DNA from: Gemmatimonadaceae bacterium
Lineage (GTDB): Bacteria; Gemmatimonadota; Gemmatimonadetes; Gemmatimonadales; Gemmatimonadaceae
Reading direction: 5' to 3'
Length of the DNA stretch: 5,324 nt
NCBI GenBank assembly: GCA_025357975.1
Contig: JANYKY010000387.1
Span: 1-5,324, forward strand
Part shown: positions 1-5,324 of the stretch, in pieces
Layout of the letters: each line of letters starts with the position of its first letter
Position numbering within the stretch: the stretch's first letter is position 1
Notes under the pieces: generated by a model
Databases searched by the model: none
Told to the model about the DNA's origin: nothing
What the model saw: only the letters and a program-made list of their open reading frames with translations
Position numbers and translations under genes: made by a program

Positions 1-36
1 GCCGCAAGGAAAATCAGGGGCATCTTCAAGCACTAA
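1..36 (+). CDS. Possible C-terminal end of an upstream gene (partial)
   Basis: Reading from base 1 in frame 1 gives eleven codons (AARKIRGIFKH) and then TAA at 34-36. The next notable element is a strong terminator-like hairpin starting 22 bases later, which suggests a plus-strand gene ends here. The fragment is basic and has no recognisable motif, so no product can be named. Frame 3 also closes nearby (TGA at 42-44), so the frame choice is uncertain. The inference rests on the terminator position and on a reasonable basic C-terminus. Confidence 0.35.
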   Translation, partial: AARKIRGIFKH

Positions 37-57
37 CCTTCTGAATGTTTCATCTTT

Positions 58-93
58 GCGGGGTAGCCACGGTGGCTGCCCCGCTTTGTATTT
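58..93 (+). terminator. Rho-independent terminator hairpin
   Basis: Bases 58-68 (GCGGGGTAGCC) pair with 74-84 (GGCTGCCCCGC), with one G-T wobble at 64/78 and a five-base loop at 69-73. The stem is followed by a T-rich stretch, TTTGTATTT, at 85-93. A GC-rich stem with a U-rich tail on the plus strand is the classic intrinsic terminator layout. The minus strand has no comparable T-run after the stem, so it probably acts in one direction, on the gene that ends at about 36. It also separates that gene from the small-gene cluster that follows. Confidence 0.7.
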
Positions 94-115
94 CGTACCT
101 GAACCAGTTCATCTC

Positions 116-319
116 ATGAGCGCATTCGCCAGACTCATTCCGTTCCTGCTCGTCATCATCGCCGCACTTGTTGTTTACCAGATCTACACGGCGGTGATGT
201 TCGCCACCCAGTCGATGTACGCTTTTGCATTGTTCAACGCGGTGTTCGGATTTGGAGGTATCGCTCTCGCGCGCGCGCTTTGGATTCATCGCAAAGGCTT
301 TGGCCCGCCCGCGGCATGA
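116..319 (+). CDS. Small two-helix membrane protein, unknown function
   Basis: The ATG at 116 gives a 67-residue protein made almost entirely of two hydrophobic segments, at about residues 7-27 (IPFLLVIIAALVVYQIYTAV) and 35-55. It ends in a short basic tail (RALWIHRKGFGPPAA). The arrangement predicts a hairpin in the inner membrane, with the basic loop probably on the cytoplasmic side. I do not recognise the family and see no catalytic motif. An in-frame TTG at 56 is rejected because the extra codons would run through the terminator hairpin. No clear Shine-Dalgarno sequence precedes 116. The stop is only 21 bp before the DUF4112 gene in the same orientation, so co-transcription is likely. It could be a small stress or envelope protein, but that is unproven. 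Confidence 0.6.
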   Translation: MSAFARLIPFLLVIIAALVVYQIYTAVMFATQSMYAFALFNAVFGFGGIALARALWIHRKGFGPPAA

Positions 320-340
320 TTCTCGACTGAGAGTATTTAC

Positions 341-844
341 GTGATACCTCGAACCTCCGCTCCGGCAGACGCAACCAGCGTCGTCGCCTCCGAAAAGGCG
401 GCACGCGTACGAGCTCTGGCTCGTATGCTCGACTCCGCAATCAAGATTCCAGGGACCGGCGTGACCTTCGGCCTCGACCCAATCCTCGGTCTCTTTCCAG
501 GCGTAGGCGATCTCGCCGGGGCTGTCTTTTCCGGATACATCGTGCTCACCGCAGCACGCATGGGAGTGCCCCGGTCAGTGTTAGCCAAAATGTTGTTGAA
601 CCTTGGCACTGATACTCTCGTAGGGTCAATACCAGTACTTGGCGACCTGTTCGATGTCGGATTTCGCGCAAACATCCGCAATTCGGAGTTGCTCGACAAG
701 CATCTCGGTGAGCCTGAAGCGGTCAGGCGTTCGAGCCGGATCGCCATCGCACTTACTGTCGTCGGATTGGTTGTTCTTGCCGCCGTGGCCGTCGGAATAG
801 CGATTCTGTCGGTTAAGGCGCTCAACTGGCTCGTTAGCCGGTGA
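341..844 (+). CDS. DUF4112 domain-containing membrane protein
   Basis: The 167-residue protein matches the DUF4112 family by eye: RALARMLDSAIKIPGTG at residues 24-40, a GLDPILGLFPGVGDLAG core at 44-60, and DTLVGSIPVLGDLFDVGFRANIRNSELLDKHL at 91-122. The family is widespread in bacteria and has no established biochemical role. A strongly hydrophobic C-terminal segment at about 135-157 is a likely transmembrane helix. The middle (60-75) is also apolar and may be membrane-associated. The core motif D-x-(I/L)-(L/V)-G-x-(F/I)-P-x-(V/L)-G-D-L occurs twice (46-58 and 91-103), an internal repeat. The start is GTG at 341, with GAGAG at 329-333 at a spacing of 7. The preceding gene's TGA at 317-319 is in the same frame and blocks extension. 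Family assignment is confident; function is unknown. Confidence 0.9.
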   Translation: MIPRTSAPADATSVVASEKAARVRALARMLDSAIKIPGTGVTFGLDPILGLFPGVGDLAGAVFSGYIVLTAARMGVPRSVLAKMLLNLGTDTLVGSIPVLGDLFDVGFRANIRNSELLDKHLGEPEAVRRSSRIAIALTVVGLVVLAAVAVGIAILSVKALNWLVSR

Positions 845-938
845 GTTTCACGAAGAACTGGCACGAAGTGAACACTGGCCAAGCGATGCAATGTGATTTA
901 CTACGCGGTGACGCGCTGAGCCTGAATCCAAAAACCTG

Positions 939-1334
939 ATGAGCCTGTTCGAGGACCCGATCGCGCGGTATGAAAGCAAGGGCGAGCGCATCATTGCGTG
1001 GGCACATTTCCGCGATCGCCTCATCAAGCATGGCGCAATTGCGGGGATTCTCGTCGCGGCTTCGCTTGGGATTGGAATGGCGGGCTACATGGGATTCGAG
1101 AAGCTGTCCGCGGTCGACGCATTTCTGAACGCCAGCATGATACTGGGCGGCATGGGACCAGTCGCGACGATTGCGACGCCGGGCGGAAAAATTTTTGCGG
1201 GGTTGTACGCGCTTTACTCCGGGCTCGTTTTCCTTGTCGTAGGTGCACTGCTGCTCGCGCCCGTTGTTCATCGCGTGCTGCACAAGTTTCACTGGGAACT
1301 ATCTGACCAGCAGGACCAGAAAGAGGAGAAATGA
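939..1334 (+). CDS. Ion-channel-like (two-helix, pore-loop) membrane protein with degenerate filter
   Basis: This 131-residue protein has a charged N-terminus (FEDPIARYESKGERIIAWAHFRDRLIKHG), a first helix at about residues 31-51, a short amphipathic stretch at 57-70 (SAVDAFLNASMILG), a glycine-rich turn at 70-73 (GGMG), and a long second helix at 84-110. It ends in HRVLHKFHWE and a hydrophilic tail. The helix, pore helix, loop, helix order resembles the Ion_trans_2 pore unit of potassium channels. Where TVGYGD would be expected it reads MILGGMGP, so potassium selectivity is not supported. Many bacteria carry similar short uncharacterised proteins. The ATG at 939 lacks an obvious Shine-Dalgarno sequence. 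The stop (TGA 1332-1334) overlaps the next gene's start region, implying translational coupling. Membrane location is fairly sure; channel ancestry is inferred from topology. Confidence 0.8.
   Translation: MSLFEDPIARYESKGERIIAWAHFRDRLIKHGAIAGILVAASLGIGMAGYMGFEKLSAVDAFLNASMILGGMGPVATIATPGGKIFAGLYALYSGLVFLVVGALLLAPVVHRVLHKFHWELSDQQDQKEEK
1323..1328 (+). promoter_or_regulatory. Ribosome binding site deciding the coiled-coil gene start
   Basis: GAGGAG lies just before two consecutive ATG codons at 1331 and 1334. It is 2 nt from the first and 5 nt from the second, so the second is the better placed start. It sits inside the last codons of the channel-like gene, as expected for translational coupling. 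Confidence 0.6.
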
Positions 1335-1633
1335 TGGGTGATCCAGGAATCGTGCTGGGTGTCGTCGGCATCTGCGCCGCCGCCGCCATCTCCGTGAGAG
1401 CGATCGCGGATGCAACCGTGAGACACGCGCAGGTAACCCGTGGAGACTCGTCTGACAAGGAAACGGTTAGCGATGCGCGTCTCGCGCGTCTCGAGATCGC
1501 GGTGGAGTCGATCGCGGTGGAAGTGGAGCGAATCTCCGAAGGGCAGCGGTTCACCACGCGACTTCTGAACGATCAGGCCCAGCGCGCGATGACTCGTCTC
1601 GATCGCCCCGGTAAGGTAGATACGCCGCACTGA
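1334..1633 (+). CDS. Membrane-anchored coiled-coil protein, unknown function
   Basis: From the ATG at 1334 this is a 99-residue protein. It has one N-terminal hydrophobic helix at about residues 5-24 (GIVLGVVGICAAAAISVRAI), a polar linker, then a charged helical stretch at 47-80 (DARLARLEIAVESIAVEVERISEGQRFTTRLL) with regularly spaced L/I/V that predicts a coiled coil. Its layout resembles small single-span inner-membrane proteins that oligomerise through a cytoplasmic helix. No enzyme motif is present. Its start overlaps the previous stop by one base (TGATG), so the two genes are very likely translated together. The alternative ATG at 1331 would add one Met. The coiled coil contains a perfect 9-bp tandem duplication (ARL-ARL, 1475-1492) and a near-perfect 15-bp one (IAVES-IAVEV, 1496-1525). 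The function is not known to me. Confidence 0.75.
   Translation: MGDPGIVLGVVGICAAAAISVRAIADATVRHAQVTRGDSSDKETVSDARLARLEIAVESIAVEVERISEGQRFTTRLLNDQAQRAMTRLDRPGKVDTPH
1475..1525 (+). repeat. Two short in-frame tandem duplications in the coiled-coil gene
   Basis: GCGCGTCTC is repeated back to back at 1475-1483 and 1484-1492, encoding ARL twice. Immediately after, ATCGCGGTGGAGTCG (1496-1510) is followed by ATCGCGGTGGAAGTG (1511-1525), which is identical over the first 11 bases and encodes IAVES then IAVEV. Unit lengths of 9 and 15 keep the frame, so copy-number change would lengthen or shorten the helix without breaking the protein. Confidence 0.7.
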
Positions 1634-1678
1634 TCCGCCTCTGCGGGGACAATCGACTAACTTGCATGGGTACGAAAA

Positions 1679-1704
1679 GCGCGCGGTCCAGGTGGGCCGC
1701 GCGC
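1679..1704. other. Strong 11-bp stem-loop in the leader of the helicase gene
   Basis: Bases 1679-1689 (GCGCGCGGTCC) pair with 1694-1704 (GGGCCGCGCGC), with one G-T wobble and a four-base loop AGGT. On the plus strand no T-run follows (AGCCGTATC), so it is not a standard terminator for the upstream cluster. On the minus strand it is followed by TTTT, which could stop antisense transcription. It sits 45 bp after the coiled-coil gene's stop and 40 bp before the TTG start of the helicase. It could therefore be a 3'-end stabilising structure, a U-poor terminator, or a 5'-leader element of the helicase mRNA. The hairpin is plain in the sequence; its role is inference. Nothing else convincing is seen in the 1634-1744 gap. 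Confidence 0.55.
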
Positions 1705-1744
1705 AGCCGTATCATGCCGCTTCACTGCCCATCAAGAGAATTAA

Positions 1745-3100
1745 TTGCCTTTCAGCTCATTACAGCTCGATCCCAGCCTCCTCAAGGGACTAAAGGAGCT
1801 GGGATTCGTTCGCCCCACGCCAATTCAGGCCGACGCCATACCGCCGGCTGTTGCAGGAAGAGACGTGCTCGCGTGTGCGTCCACCGGAAGCGGCAAGACC
1901 GCTGCCTTTCTATTGCCCATTCTCGACAAGCTTATTTCGCGCCCTCGTGGCACAACGCGCGCACTCGTCCTTACTCCGACACGCGAGCTCGCGGCTCAGA
2001 TTGTCGAACAGCTCGACGCGATCGCGATTCATACTCCGGTAACGTCCGCAGTAGTGATTGGCGGAGTGGGAATGGGGCCGCAGGAGCACGCGCTTCGCAG
2101 CGGGGTGGACGTCATCGTCGCAACCCCTGGCCGTTTGCTCGATCACATGAAATCGCCATACGCGCGGCTCGACAAGATCGAACACCTGGTTCTCGATGAA
2201 GCAGACCGAATGCTCGACATGGGATTTCTTCCCGACATCAAGCGAATTCTGAAATCCCTGCCGACAAAACGGCAGACTCTTTTCTTCAGCGCGACCATGC
2301 CGGGGCCGATTGCCTCGCTCGCCGGCCAGATGTTGAAGAATCCCGCGACGATCAACCTCGACCGCAATTCAACGCCGGCGATGGGAATCACACAGGCGCT
2401 CTATCCTGTTCCGCAGGAGCTCAAGTCGGCGTTGTTCCTGGAGCTTCTAAAACGCGGCGACATGAAGGAGGCGCTGGTGTTCACACGTACGAAGCATCGC
2501 GCCAACCGTCTTGCCGAATATCTGGTCCGCAATGGCATTGCGGCCGAGCGTATTCATGGAAATCGGTCGCAGGGCCAAAGAACTGAGGCGCTCGCCGGGT
2601 TCAAGAGCGGCAAGTACAGAGTACTTGTTGCAACAGATATCGCCGCCCGCGGTATCGACGTCGAAGCCCTCGGCCACGTCGTGAACTTCGATGCTCCTCC
2701 TGCTGCGGAGGATTACATCCATCGTGTTGGCCGTACCGGCAGAGCCGAGATGACTGGCGAAGCCTTCACGTTCTATTGCCCTGACGAGGAGGCCGACATC
2801 AGGGCGATCGAGCGCGCTATCAACAAGAAACTCCCGCGCGTCGTCGTCGACGGATTCGATTACAACGCTCGCCCGGCGCAGCGCCTCGAAGTTCCGTTGC
2901 AGGAGAGAATCGCAGAGATCAGGAAGAAGAAGGCGGAGGATCGTGCGCGTTCTGCTGCGAAAGCTGCGCGTCGCGGTGGTGGTGGTGCTCCTGCGCCATC
3001 AGGGTCATCGAATCGGTCACCCTCGAGCCGCCCGTCGTCGACCCGGGCGCCATCGTCGCGATCTTCGCGGAATCATGGGCCCGGCAGAGGTTCGCGATAG
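1745..3100 (+). CDS. DEAD-box ATP-dependent RNA helicase (RhlE-like)
   Basis: A complete 451-residue DEAD-box helicase that unwinds RNA duplexes with ATP, probably in ribosome assembly or mRNA turnover. All motifs are intact: Q motif (F21, then PTPIQ at 24-28), motif I ASTGSGKT 45-52, Ia PTRELA 78-83, GG 106-107, Ib TPGR 127-130, II DEAD 151-154, III SAT 182-184, motif IV region ALVFTRTK 243-250, V ATDIAARGID 296-305, VI HRVGRTGR 326-333. The two RecA-like domains span about 1-205 and 215-370. A basic low-complexity tail of about 60 residues (KKKAEDRARSAAKAARR, then S/R/P/G) likely binds RNA, as in RhlE-type proteins. The start is TTG at 1745: TAA at 1742-1744 blocks extension, no Met occurs before motif I, and AAGAGA at 1734-1739 is a modest Shine-Dalgarno. 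The short N-terminus fits RhlE better than CsdA (DeaD) or DbpA, but the subfamily is not certain. Confidence 0.96.
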   Translation: MPFSSLQLDPSLLKGLKELGFVRPTPIQADAIPPAVAGRDVLACASTGSGKTAAFLLPILDKLISRPRGTTRALVLTPTRELAAQIVEQLDAIAIHTPVTSAVVIGGVGMGPQEHALRSGVDVIVATPGRLLDHMKSPYARLDKIEHLVLDEADRMLDMGFLPDIKRILKSLPTKRQTLFFSATMPGPIASLAGQMLKNPATINLDRNSTPAMGITQALYPVPQELKSALFLELLKRGDMKEALVFTRTKHRANRLAEYLVRNGIAAERIHGNRSQGQRTEALAGFKSGKYRVLVATDIAARGIDVEALGHVVNFDAPPAAEDYIHRVGRTGRAEMTGEAFTFYCPDEEADIRAIERAINKKLPRVVVDGFDYNARPAQRLEVPLQERIAEIRKKKAEDRARSAAKAARRGGGGAPAPSGSSNRSPSSRPSSTRAPSSRSSRNHGPGRGSR

Positions 3101-3104
3101 CGCC

Positions 3105-3130
3105 GCATCGCTTTGTAGTCGATGCAAAGC
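3105..3130. other. Overlapping inverted repeats between convergent genes
   Basis: The 36-bp space between the helicase stop and the E1 stop holds two mutually exclusive 6-bp hairpins. GCATCG (3105-3110) pairs with CGATGC (3120-3125), and GCTTTG (3110-3115) pairs with CAAAGC (3125-3130), each with a nine-base loop. Neither is followed by a clear T-run on either strand. A bidirectional terminator is the natural role for this position, but the stems are short and the call is weak. Confidence 0.3.
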
Positions 3131-3136
3131 AACGGG

Positions 3137-5266
3137 TCAGTACCTGGCGATCTCGCGATAAGCGACCTTGAACGTCTCAACCTGCGGAAGAATTGCATCC
3201 TCGAGCTGCGGAGCATAGCCGACGAAAGTATCGCTCGACGCAACGCGTTTCACTGGCGCATCGAGCCACGCAAAACACTCGTTGGCAATCTCCGCCGCGA
3301 TCTCAGCGCCGTATCCCCACGAGAGTGAATCCTCGTACGCCACGATCACTCGCGAGGTCTTCTTGACCGACGCGAACACCATCTCACGGTCCCACGGGCT
3401 CAACGTGCGGAGATCGATCACCTCGACAGAAATCCCCTCTTCCGCAACTGCATTCGCTGCGGTGATCGCCCGCTGCAGCGTTGCGCCGTAAGTGACGAGC
3501 GTAACGTCGCTTCCCTCGCGAACTGTCTTCGCCTTCCCGAACGGAATCATGAAATTCGCGCCTGGATTAGCACTCTTGTTGTAGGTCTGACGGTAGAGGT
3601 GCTTATGCTCGAGAAAGATGACGGGGTCCTCACAGCGAATCGCCGTACGAAGTAGCCCGCTTGCATCCAGCGCCGTTGCGGGACACACAACTCGCAACCC
3701 CGGGCAATGCGTAAACAGCGAAGCGCCTGTCTGGGAGTGGTAAACCGCGCCGCGGATATAACCGCCATAAGTCGTTCGAATCACGACCGGGGCGGCGAAA
3801 TTGTTATTCGATCTCCACCGCATTGTCGCAAGCTCGTCGCGGATCTGCATGTACGCAGGCCAGATGTAATCGAAGAACTGAACTTCGACCACTGGCTTGA
3901 ATCCTCGGATCGCCAAGCCAATCGCGCGGCCGACAATATTCGCTTCGGCCAGTGGCGAGTTGTAAACCCGGGCACTCCCGAACTCTTTCTGAAGGCCCCA
4001 CGTCACTTTGAAGACGCCGCCTTTGCCTTTGACTTTGCCGAGGTGCTCCTCACGCGAGACGTCCGCAACGTCTTCGCCGAACATGAGAATCTTCCCATCG
4101 CGGCGCATCTCATCTTTCATGCACGCATTGAGAAGATCGACCATTGTCGTCGGATCGCCCGTGAACTTCGGATCGTCCTCGGTATCGAATTGCTCGCTCG
4201 TCGGGTCGACGTCAGGCGAGTATACGCCGTAGTAAATGGTATCGGCAGTCGGCTGTGGCTGAGCAAGCGCGTCATCGGTTGCCGCCAGAACGAGCGCATC
4301 GATCTCTTCCTCGATTGTCTTCAGGTCGGCATCGGTGGCATGCCCTTCTGAAACCAGCCACTTCGGGAAGATCATGATCGGATCGCGGGCTGCATCAGCC
4401 TCACGCTCCGATGCCGGACGATACATCGTTTCATCATCCGACAACGAATGTGAATACGGCCGGATTACCTGCGCATGAACCAGCGCTGGGCCTTTCCTGT
4501 CCCGCGCATATTGTACGGCCCGCTTCATCACCTCGTAGCTCGCGACGAAGTCGCACCCGTCAACTTCCTCGACGAGGAAATTCGGAAATGATCTCACGAG
4601 CTTCGAAATCGACCCGCCCGCAGTGTTGACCTCGACGGGGACAGATATCGCATAGCCATTGTCCTCGACGAGATAGACTACCGGCAGCTTCAGGTTCGAC
4701 GCGGAGTTCAGCGATTCCCAGAACTCGCCTTCACTCGTGGTGCCGTCTCCAGTCGTCACGAGGACGACTTCATCCTGGTTGAAGCCCTCACTTATCCCAA
4801 GCAGCTTCGCCCTCAGACTCGCTTCGGCCGATCCAACGGCCTGAAGGAACTGGGTCCCCGTTGGAGACGACGCGGATACGATGTTGTAATCCTTGTGCCC
4901 CCAGTGACTCGGCATCTGCCTTCCGCCCGAAGCTGGATCCTTCGCCGCGCCGACTGCTTCATACAACATCTCCGCCGGGGACACGCCCAATTCGAGGCAG
5001 AGGGCGCGATCGCGATAGTAAGTGTAAAACCAGTCGTACGAGGGCTTTAGCGCCATCGCAGCGGCCGTCAAAACAGCCTCGTGACCAGCGCCCGAGATCT
5101 GGAAAAAAATCTTGTTCTGGCGCTTGAGCTGGACTTCCTTGTCGTCCAGCCGACGCGACAGGAGCATGTTCCGATACGCGCGAACAAGCTCGCCGGCCGA
5201 AAGGCCGGACTGCGGGCTGCTGGCGGATTTTCTGTCTGGAAGAGTTCTGGTAGCCATCTCTCTCAT
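3137..5266 (-). CDS. Fused 2-oxoacid dehydrogenase E1 component, alpha and beta subunits (branched-chain type)
   Basis: This 709-residue protein joins E1-alpha (about 23-345) and E1-beta (about 373-709) in one chain. The E1 enzyme uses thiamine diphosphate to decarboxylate a 2-oxoacid and acylate the lipoyl group of E2. The alpha half has GGRQMPSHW (114-122), the cofactor motif GDG (173-175) through N203, and the active-site loop [12 protein letters not shown] (272-283) with H273. The beta half has FGEDV (396-400), [11 protein letters not shown] (461-471) with D478-E-L-A, and H510 in YHSQTGAS, matching the beta active-site His. GRQMP and the SDD loop resemble branched-chain (2-oxoisovalerate) E1 more than pyruvate E1, but substrate is unproven. 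Single-chain E1 of about this length is known in several bacterial phyla. The start could be ATG 5266 or ATG 5257 (MATRTLP); GAGAGAG lies directly before the second. No E2 or E3 gene is in view. Confidence 0.95.
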   Translation of the reverse strand: MREMATRTLPDRKSASSPQSGLSAGELVRAYRNMLLSRRLDDKEVQLKRQNKIFFQISGAGHEAVLTAAAMALKPSYDWFYTYYRDRALCLELGVSPAEMLYEAVGAAKDPASGGRQMPSHWGHKDYNIVSASSPTGTQFLQAVGSAEASLRAKLLGISEGFNQDEVVLVTTGDGTTSEGEFWESLNSASNLKLPVVYLVEDNGYAISVPVEVNTAGGSISKLVRSFPNFLVEEVDGCDFVASYEVMKRAVQYARDRKGPALVHAQVIRPYSHSLSDDETMYRPASEREADAARDPIMIFPKWLVSEGHATDADLKTIEEEIDALVLAATDDALAQPQPTADTIYYGVYSPDVDPTSEQFDTEDDPKFTGDPTTMVDLLNACMKDEMRRDGKILMFGEDVADVSREEHLGKVKGKGGVFKVTWGLQKEFGSARVYNSPLAEANIVGRAIGLAIRGFKPVVEVQFFDYIWPAYMQIRDELATMRWRSNNNFAAPVVIRTTYGGYIRGAVYHSQTGASLFTHCPGLRVVCPATALDASGLLRTAIRCEDPVIFLEHKHLYRQTYNKSANPGANFMIPFGKAKTVREGSDVTLVTYGATLQRAITAANAVAEEGISVEVIDLRTLSPWDREMVFASVKKTSRVIVAYEDSLSWGYGAEIAAEIANECFAWLDAPVKRVASSDTFVGYAPQLEDAILPQVETFKVAYREIARY

Positions 5267-5288
5267 CTGCGCTAAGGGTCTTCAGGTA

Positions 5289-5317
5289 ATAATAGAGCCG
5301 CCTCAACTGGCGGTCTA
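5289..5317 (-). promoter_or_regulatory. Candidate sigma70-type promoter of the fused E1 gene
   Basis: Reading the minus strand, TAGACC (5317-5312, four of six matches to TTGACA) and TATTAT (5294-5289, five of six to TATAAT) are separated by exactly 17 bp. Transcription would start near 5282, giving a leader of about 16-25 nt before the two possible ATG codons. A 5-bp inverted repeat lies across the end of the -35 box and the spacer. The match is by eye only, and a promoter further upstream is outside the window. Confidence 0.45.
5298..5313. repeat. Inverted repeat in the E1 promoter spacer (possible operator)
   Basis: CCGCC (5298-5302) and GGCGG (5309-5313) flank six bases (TCAACT). The repeat lies between, and partly overlaps, the proposed -35 and -10 boxes of the E1 gene, where a repressor would block polymerase. 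It could also be a chance palindrome in GC-rich DNA. Confidence 0.3.
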
Positions 5318-5324
5318 TGGTACG

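Noticed and set aside
56..115. TTG start at 56 that would extend the 67-residue membrane protein by 20 residues.
   Set aside because: The extra codons would be translated through the terminator hairpin at 58-84, and they encode a Gly/Cys/Pro-rich segment unlike the rest. ATG 116 is a better start.
268..279. Run of alternating CG bases that could be a simple repeat or Z-DNA segment.
   Set aside because: It is short and encodes ALARAL in the membrane protein; codon use in GC-rich DNA explains it.
337..891. Long minus-strand open frame of 184 codons opposite the DUF4112 gene.
   Set aside because: It is antisense to a clear family member, and its translation is rich in Arg, Thr and Pro without domains, typical of a shadow frame in GC-rich DNA.
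1024..1557. Minus-strand open frame of 177 codons opposite the channel-like and coiled-coil genes.
   Set aside because: It is antisense to two coupled genes, has biased Ser/Arg/Ala composition and no recognisable motif.
1634..1665. CCGC-CTCT-GCGG mini-hairpin just after the coiled-coil gene, as a terminator.
   Set aside because: A four-base-pair stem with no T-run is too weak to support.
1666..2199. Plus-strand frame of 177 codons overlapping the helicase start.
   Set aside because: It runs through the leader hairpin and out of frame through helicase motifs I and II; its product is Arg/Ser-rich and unrecognisable.
3707..4351. Plus-strand open frame of 214 codons inside the E1 gene.
   Set aside because: It lies wholly opposite the conserved E1 region, which carries intact active-site motifs, so it is a shadow.
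1..5324. Possible defence island, prophage, CRISPR or mobile element in the window.
   Set aside because: No nuclease, integrase, transposase, repeat array or terminal inverted repeats are seen. The recognisable genes are a core metabolism enzyme and an RNA helicase, with small membrane proteins.

Overview
The window is GC-rich, densely coding bacterial chromosome. Its gene mix suggests a free-living, probably soil-type bacterium of a phylum such as Gemmatimonadota, with Acidobacteriota or Bacteroidota as less likely options. The clues are a fused E1 alpha/beta 2-oxoacid dehydrogenase, a DUF4112 protein, a short RhlE-type helicase with a basic tail, and a coiled-coil small membrane protein. 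This placement rests on family recognition, not on a search. No rRNA, tRNA, CRISPR array, insertion sequence or phage gene is visible.

Layout. Positions 1-36 may hold the last codons of an upstream gene, followed by a strong hairpin with a T-rich tail (58-93) that looks like its intrinsic terminator. Next comes a run of four small plus-strand genes: a 67-residue two-helix membrane protein (116-319), a DUF4112 protein (341-844), a 131-residue protein resembling a two-helix ion-channel domain with a degenerate filter (939-1334), and a coiled-coil protein with an N-terminal membrane anchor (1334-1633). Spacing is tight: 21 bp between the first two and a 1-nt start/stop overlap between the last two. 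This fits one transcription unit of small inner-membrane proteins, none with an established pathway role.

After a 111-bp gap with an 11-bp stem-loop, a complete DEAD-box RNA helicase (1745-3100) starts at TTG. A TAA immediately upstream makes that TTG the only reasonable start. Convergent to it on the minus strand is a 709-residue fused thiamine-diphosphate E1 component of a branched-chain-type 2-oxoacid dehydrogenase complex (3137-5266). A sigma70-like promoter with a small inverted repeat in its spacer can be read just upstream of it (5289-5317).

I see no clear new multi-gene defence or mobile system. The items most worth a second look are the channel-like protein that lacks the potassium filter signature, its possible link with the DUF4112 and coiled-coil neighbours, the structured leader of the helicase, and the short in-frame tandem duplications in the coiled-coil gene.
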